A stretch of DNA of 64,000 nucleotides from Candidatus Eisenbacteria bacterium (lineage in GTDB: Bacteria; Eisenbacteria; RBG-16-71-46; CAIMUX01; JAHJDP01). Numbering within the stretch: position 1 is the first letter of the stretch; every line of letters begins with the position of its first letter. Of the stretch, positions 60,992-64,000 are shown in pieces. The DNA is taken from assembly GCA_018831195.1 (NCBI GenBank), contig JAHJDP010000023.1:124001-188000 (forward strand), given 5' to 3'. The translations under genes and the position numbers were made by a program. Under the pieces are notes generated by a model, which saw only the letters and a list, made by a program, of their open reading frames with translations, was not told the origin of the DNA and did no database searches.

Positions 60992-63900
60992 CTACCGAAT
61001 CAGGACAAGCTTCTCGGTTAACTCAAACCGCCCGGCCTTATAGCGGGCAAAATAGACACCTGCCGGAACCTTATGCCCGCCATCGGATTGTCCGTCCCAA
61101 GGCAAGGAATAGACTCCCGGATCCAGTATCCGATTTTCGAGCGTTCTCACTTTCCTTCCTGATGTATCGTAGATATCGAGCGATATTCGTGTTCTAAACG
61201 GCACACGGAAGGTCAGAATTTTTTGACCCTTGAAGGGATTGGGGCCCTCTGGAAGGAAGGCAGCCCCATGGCCAGGGAGGATTTCTTCCGGCCCATCCGG
61301 GTGTTGTATTCGGTACAAGACTCCGCTCTCTGTATTCCCAGTCCGCCTCGAATCATGAGCCGCACTCCCCCAGAGTACATCATCGCTGGACGTCAGGCTG
61401 GGCAGGTTGTAGACATGAACGTAGTCGCCCACCGGAACAATCATTTCAAAATAGCCGTCATTGTCAGGGTCGGCAATGATCGGTGTCCCCGGATTTTCCG
61501 GATAGACTATGGGCCAACCGCTTTCAGGTTCACATTCAAAGCAATGAGATTCAGAATCCCAAATTGCCTCCCAGCAGAAGAGTCCTCCCTGCATGGAAGG
61601 CACGAGAATTTCGATCCGGCCATCGTCGTCAATATCTGCCAGTAATGGTGAGCCTTGGGTCACCGCATTGTTAAGATATCTGCGTCCGGGAAGAGGGATA
61701 GAATCCAGACAGGTCGTGATGTGATCTTCTCCATCATAAACCCAGAGCAAGGTAACCTTGGTGATCGGATCGTAAGTAATGATACTGTCTTTATCAGCCT
61801 GGCGCGAAATGACAACCTCAAGGGTGTCGGAACTACCTCCCAAATCCCCCAAGCTCGGCTGAGAAGGGCGCTCGAAGATCACCAAGCTATCTACACCGCT
61901 CCCACGGTAGAACCAGAAATCGCCCAGGGGGTCTCCCGAATTTCCATCAATTGTCTGGACGGGATACCATTGCACATTCCGTGCAGCGAAGACAACATCA
62001 AGGTAGGTATTGCCGTTGCTGTACACGTGGCCTAGGGCTGGAGTGGAAAGAGGACAACCCGGACAACCAACATAATGAGGATCCCAAAGACTATCCGGAC
62101 CAGCCGGACAACCGGTAGTATCGGAATCCCAGGCATATACGTAACCGGAAGGAAGCGGCTGAATGATATCAAGCTCACCATCCTCATTGAGATCAGCCAC
62201 TCCAACTCCTGCATAATTGCCCCAATTATAAGTATCCCCTTGAGGAGCATCGGCAAAGAGACCATTTGTATTGTTGCACCAGTAGGTCTCTCCGTCCTCC
62301 CGGAAGACAAATAGGCTACCGCCGTCGCACCCATTGAGAATGATCTCCAAATTGTCGTCGTCGTCCAGATCGGCCAGTGTTGGAGTCGATCGCGCATGGA
62401 CTCTGGCAGACCAGAGCCGATCCCCATCGGAGTCAATGACCAAGAGGGAGTCATCACCGAAACATCCTACAATTTCGTCTTTGCCATCATGATCAATGTC
62501 ACCGGCGGCTAGATCTCCGTGAAACTCAAAGTTGGGTTGATCAAACTCGCTGTCATCTGGAATCGGGTCATACAGCGTTCCATCGCCCCCATAAGCCGGC
62601 GTCCCGTTTAGATTCCAAGCAGATATCACACGCCCGCCGACGATGATCTCCAATGAGGATTCACGATCAATGTCAGCGAGTACGACTGACGTGACGCACC
62701 CTTTGGGGACGCGAATCGGCCAGCCTGACCTGTCTTGGAGAGTGGTCAGTTCAGAACCCGCCCAGGTTATCGGCCCCTCATACAGACCATTGGTTACGGC
62801 CGAGACACCGTAGGTGTAGGAAAGGGGATTACCCGCCCCGTCCTTGTATTCAAGGTCATTCAATTGAAGCACAAAGGTATCGATGAGAAGCTCACCGGTG
62901 ACACGCCGCACGACGGTCGCAGAATCGCGATAGACATAATAACCTAGAATATTGCCTTCACCAGGAGCTTCATCCCACCTAACCCTCAAGCCGCCATTCA
63001 TCGGCTCGACATCTATATCCGGAACTTCGACCCAGTAGTCGTTCAGAGGCCAGGGATCCAGATTTTCCCAAACACCCAGCGTGTCCATATCCCCATCAAC
63101 TTCACGAGCAGCTGTCAGAGAAGTGATTCTGAATGTACGTTCATCATCACAGAAGAGAAATTCGCCGTGGGTCCAATCTTCCTCGCCTGCTTCCAAATCC
63201 AGCCACAGTGTATCCTTGTAAACTGAGATATTTGCACCGGTGGCCTCGAGGGTCAGAAGAAGATCACCTGTTGCGGCATCCCCGCGATTCCACACCCTGG
63301 GCCGCGCGCCAAATTCCTCAGCAGTATAGCCACAGTCCCATAGACCGTCGAGGCTGTCGATTTCGACGCAATTCAAGACCAGGTCGGGAGTATGGATTGT
63401 CGTGTAGAAATCACTGAATGTGGGATCCGTATTGCTGCCTGGAGGATTTGATTGAACACTCATATTTAGACGCCAATCGGTAGGCATCCCCGGCTTTATT
63501 CGGAACTGGAATTCGACACTTGTCGTATCAATCCCATCGATAAACGAGACGGTGTCATAGGCGGCCGAGTCCGCGGTGACTTCGATCCAATTCTGCGCCT
63601 GGGCATTAAAAAGCAGCGTGTCGTCGGTTGCATCACCAACGAAGTCGAATTCCAGCACGTCAAGCGATCCCCAAGTTGTCAGTGACACCTCGTCGCTGCC
63701 GTCTATGCCTTCATAGACCACATCTATACCCCCCTCGGTTATGAACACCCCGGAGAAGGAATCGCCGATATCCGGCGTGTCATAATGAGCAACAACGTTG
63801 TAGGTGAAGGTCGTATCCCGCCAGATGTAAATGGCGCCGGTGTTGTTCATGTAATTCGGTTCCAATTCAGGCCGGAATGCATATTCATTCATGATAAGGG

Positions 63901-64000
63901 AGAAAGTGTCGAGCTCCGCGGGGGGATTGTATTTATCCTTGCCAATAAAGATGAGGTCGGGATTGTATTCGGAATTAATCAACATTGAAGTCTTTATCCT
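60992..64000 (-). CDS. Large secreted protein: Fn3, FG-GAP propeller and C-terminal sorting tail; 5' end beyond the window
   Basis: The frame is open to base 64000 with no stop, so the N-terminus is missing; at least 1002 aa are visible. The first 350 residues are beta-rich CARDB-like domains. An Fn3-type domain follows (LRVRWDEAPGEGNILGYYVYRDS), then six or more FG-GAP repeats (VVLADIDRESSLEIIVGG, LAAGDIDHDGKDEIVGC, TLADLDDDDNLEIILNG, VGVADLNEDGELDIIQP). The tail reads GPNPFKGQ, then LDIYDTSGRKVRTL, then GVYFARYKAG and KLVLIR. This domain order occurs in C-terminal halves of large surface peptidases, but no catalytic domain is inside the window. Stop 54 bp upstream of the FG-GAP paralogue. 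Confidence 0.8.
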   Translation of the reverse strand, partial: RIKTSMLINSEYNPDLIFIGKDKYNPPAELDTFSLIMNEYAFRPELEPNYMNNTGAIYIWRDTTFTYNVVAHYDTPDIGDSFSGVFITEGGIDVVYEGIDGSDEVSLTTWGSLDVLEFDFVGDATDDTLLFNAQAQNWIEVTADSAAYDTVSFIDGIDTTSVEFQFRIKPGMPTDWRLNMSVQSNPPGSNTDPTFSDFYTTIHTPDLVLNCVEIDSLDGLWDCGYTAEEFGARPRVWNRGDAATGDLLLTLEATGANISVYKDTLWLDLEAGEEDWTHGEFLFCDDERTFRITSLTAAREVDGDMDTLGVWENLDPWPLNDYWVEVPDIDVEPMNGGLRVRWDEAPGEGNILGYYVYRDSATVVRRVTGELLIDTFVLQLNDLEYKDGAGNPLSYTYGVSAVTNGLYEGPITWAGSELTTLQDRSGWPIRVPKGCVTSVVLADIDRESSLEIIVGGRVISAWNLNGTPAYGGDGTLYDPIPDDSEFDQPNFEFHGDLAAGDIDHDGKDEIVGCFGDDSLLVIDSDGDRLWSARVHARSTPTLADLDDDDNLEIILNGCDGGSLFVFREDGETYWCNNTNGLFADAPQGDTYNWGNYAGVGVADLNEDGELDIIQPLPSGYVYAWDSDTTGCPAGPDSLWDPHYVGCPGCPLSTPALGHVYSNGNTYLDVVFAARNVQWYPVQTIDGNSGDPLGDFWFYRGSGVDSLVIFERPSQPSLGDLGGSSDTLEVVISRQADKDSIITYDPITKVTLLWVYDGEDHITTCLDSIPLPGRRYLNNAVTQGSPLLADIDDDGRIEILVPSMQGGLFCWEAIWDSESHCFECEPESGWPIVYPENPGTPIIADPDNDGYFEMIVPVGDYVHVYNLPSLTSSDDVLWGSAAHDSRRTGNTESGVLYRIQHPDGPEEILPGHGAAFLPEGPNPFKGQKILTFRVPFRTRISLDIYDTSGRKVRTLENRILDPGVYSLPWDGQSDGGHKVPAGVYFARYKAGRFELTEKLVLIR

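Noticed and set aside
1-64000. CRISPR arrays, tRNA or rRNA genes
   Set aside because: No regularly spaced repeats, cloverleaf-like CCA-ended segments or rRNA motifs were recognised.

Overview
The window looks like a chromosomal fragment of an uncultured, didermic, moderately high-GC bacterium, probably of the FCB group. Candidatus Eisenbacteria, Latescibacterota or KSB1-like lineages fit best. The reasons are the many large secreted proteins that end in a FlgD-Ig / type IX-like C-terminal sorting module (a PNP motif, then a GRxVRTL-like strand, a WDGxD turn, a GxYFxRL strand and a terminal LLK or VLR), the lipoproteins and outer-membrane barrels, a gingipain-type (C25) peptidase, and a PPi-type phosphofructokinase. 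The taxonomic call is inference; no rRNA gene is present.

Layout. 1-2468: C25 peptidase running off the left edge. 2742-10783: mixed housekeeping (PPi-type PFK, a small CxxC protein, DsbD, an Asn/AspRS-like paralogue, an ASH-domain lipoprotein, a broken secreted-protein gene). 11023-16134: ferrous-iron locus (DtxR-type regulator, FeoA, FeoB, a P12-like FeoB-associated protein, a coiled-coil protein, with two DtxR-like palindromes), followed by an OprB-like porin. 16409-20865: four-gene operon (ferredoxin-fused ATP-grasp CoA-ligase beta subunit, CoA-ligase alpha subunit, citryl-CoA lyase, isocitrate-dehydrogenase-type enzyme) that reads as two-step citrate cleavage or synthesis of the reductive TCA type. 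21159-24885: thioredoxin, a sigma4/anti-sigma/TPR fusion, an HDOD protein and an HPP membrane protein.

25066-48893 is the most coherent block: an alpha-glucan utilisation locus. It has a ROK repressor, a MalK-MalE-MalF-MalG-type ABC importer, two large secreted proteins (one CotH/LTD), a six-gene envelope operon (CBM9/DOMON-like secreted protein, PorV-like barrel, second barrel, barrel with an N-terminal starch-binding domain, starch-binding lipoprotein, lipoprotein with three binding-type repeats), and, divergent from it, a secreted GH13 with three N-terminal CBM48/AMPK-type domains and a secreted GH133 debranching enzyme. The inferred flow is surface capture and hydrolysis of starch or glycogen, outer-membrane passage, then ABC import of maltodextrins under ROK control. 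There is no recognisable SusC/SusD pair, so this may be an undescribed alternative to the Bacteroidota Sus system.

49009-64000 is a surface-protein and mobile-DNA region. It contains a secreted FlgD-tailed protein, then an island with lower-GC, A-ending codon usage (two secreted proteins, a complete IS4/IS50-type element carrying a second divergent gene, and an IS91-type relic) bracketed by an imperfect 53-bp direct repeat. It ends with two tandem FG-GAP paralogues of identical length and a large FG-GAP protein running off the right edge. No tRNA, rRNA or CRISPR array was seen.
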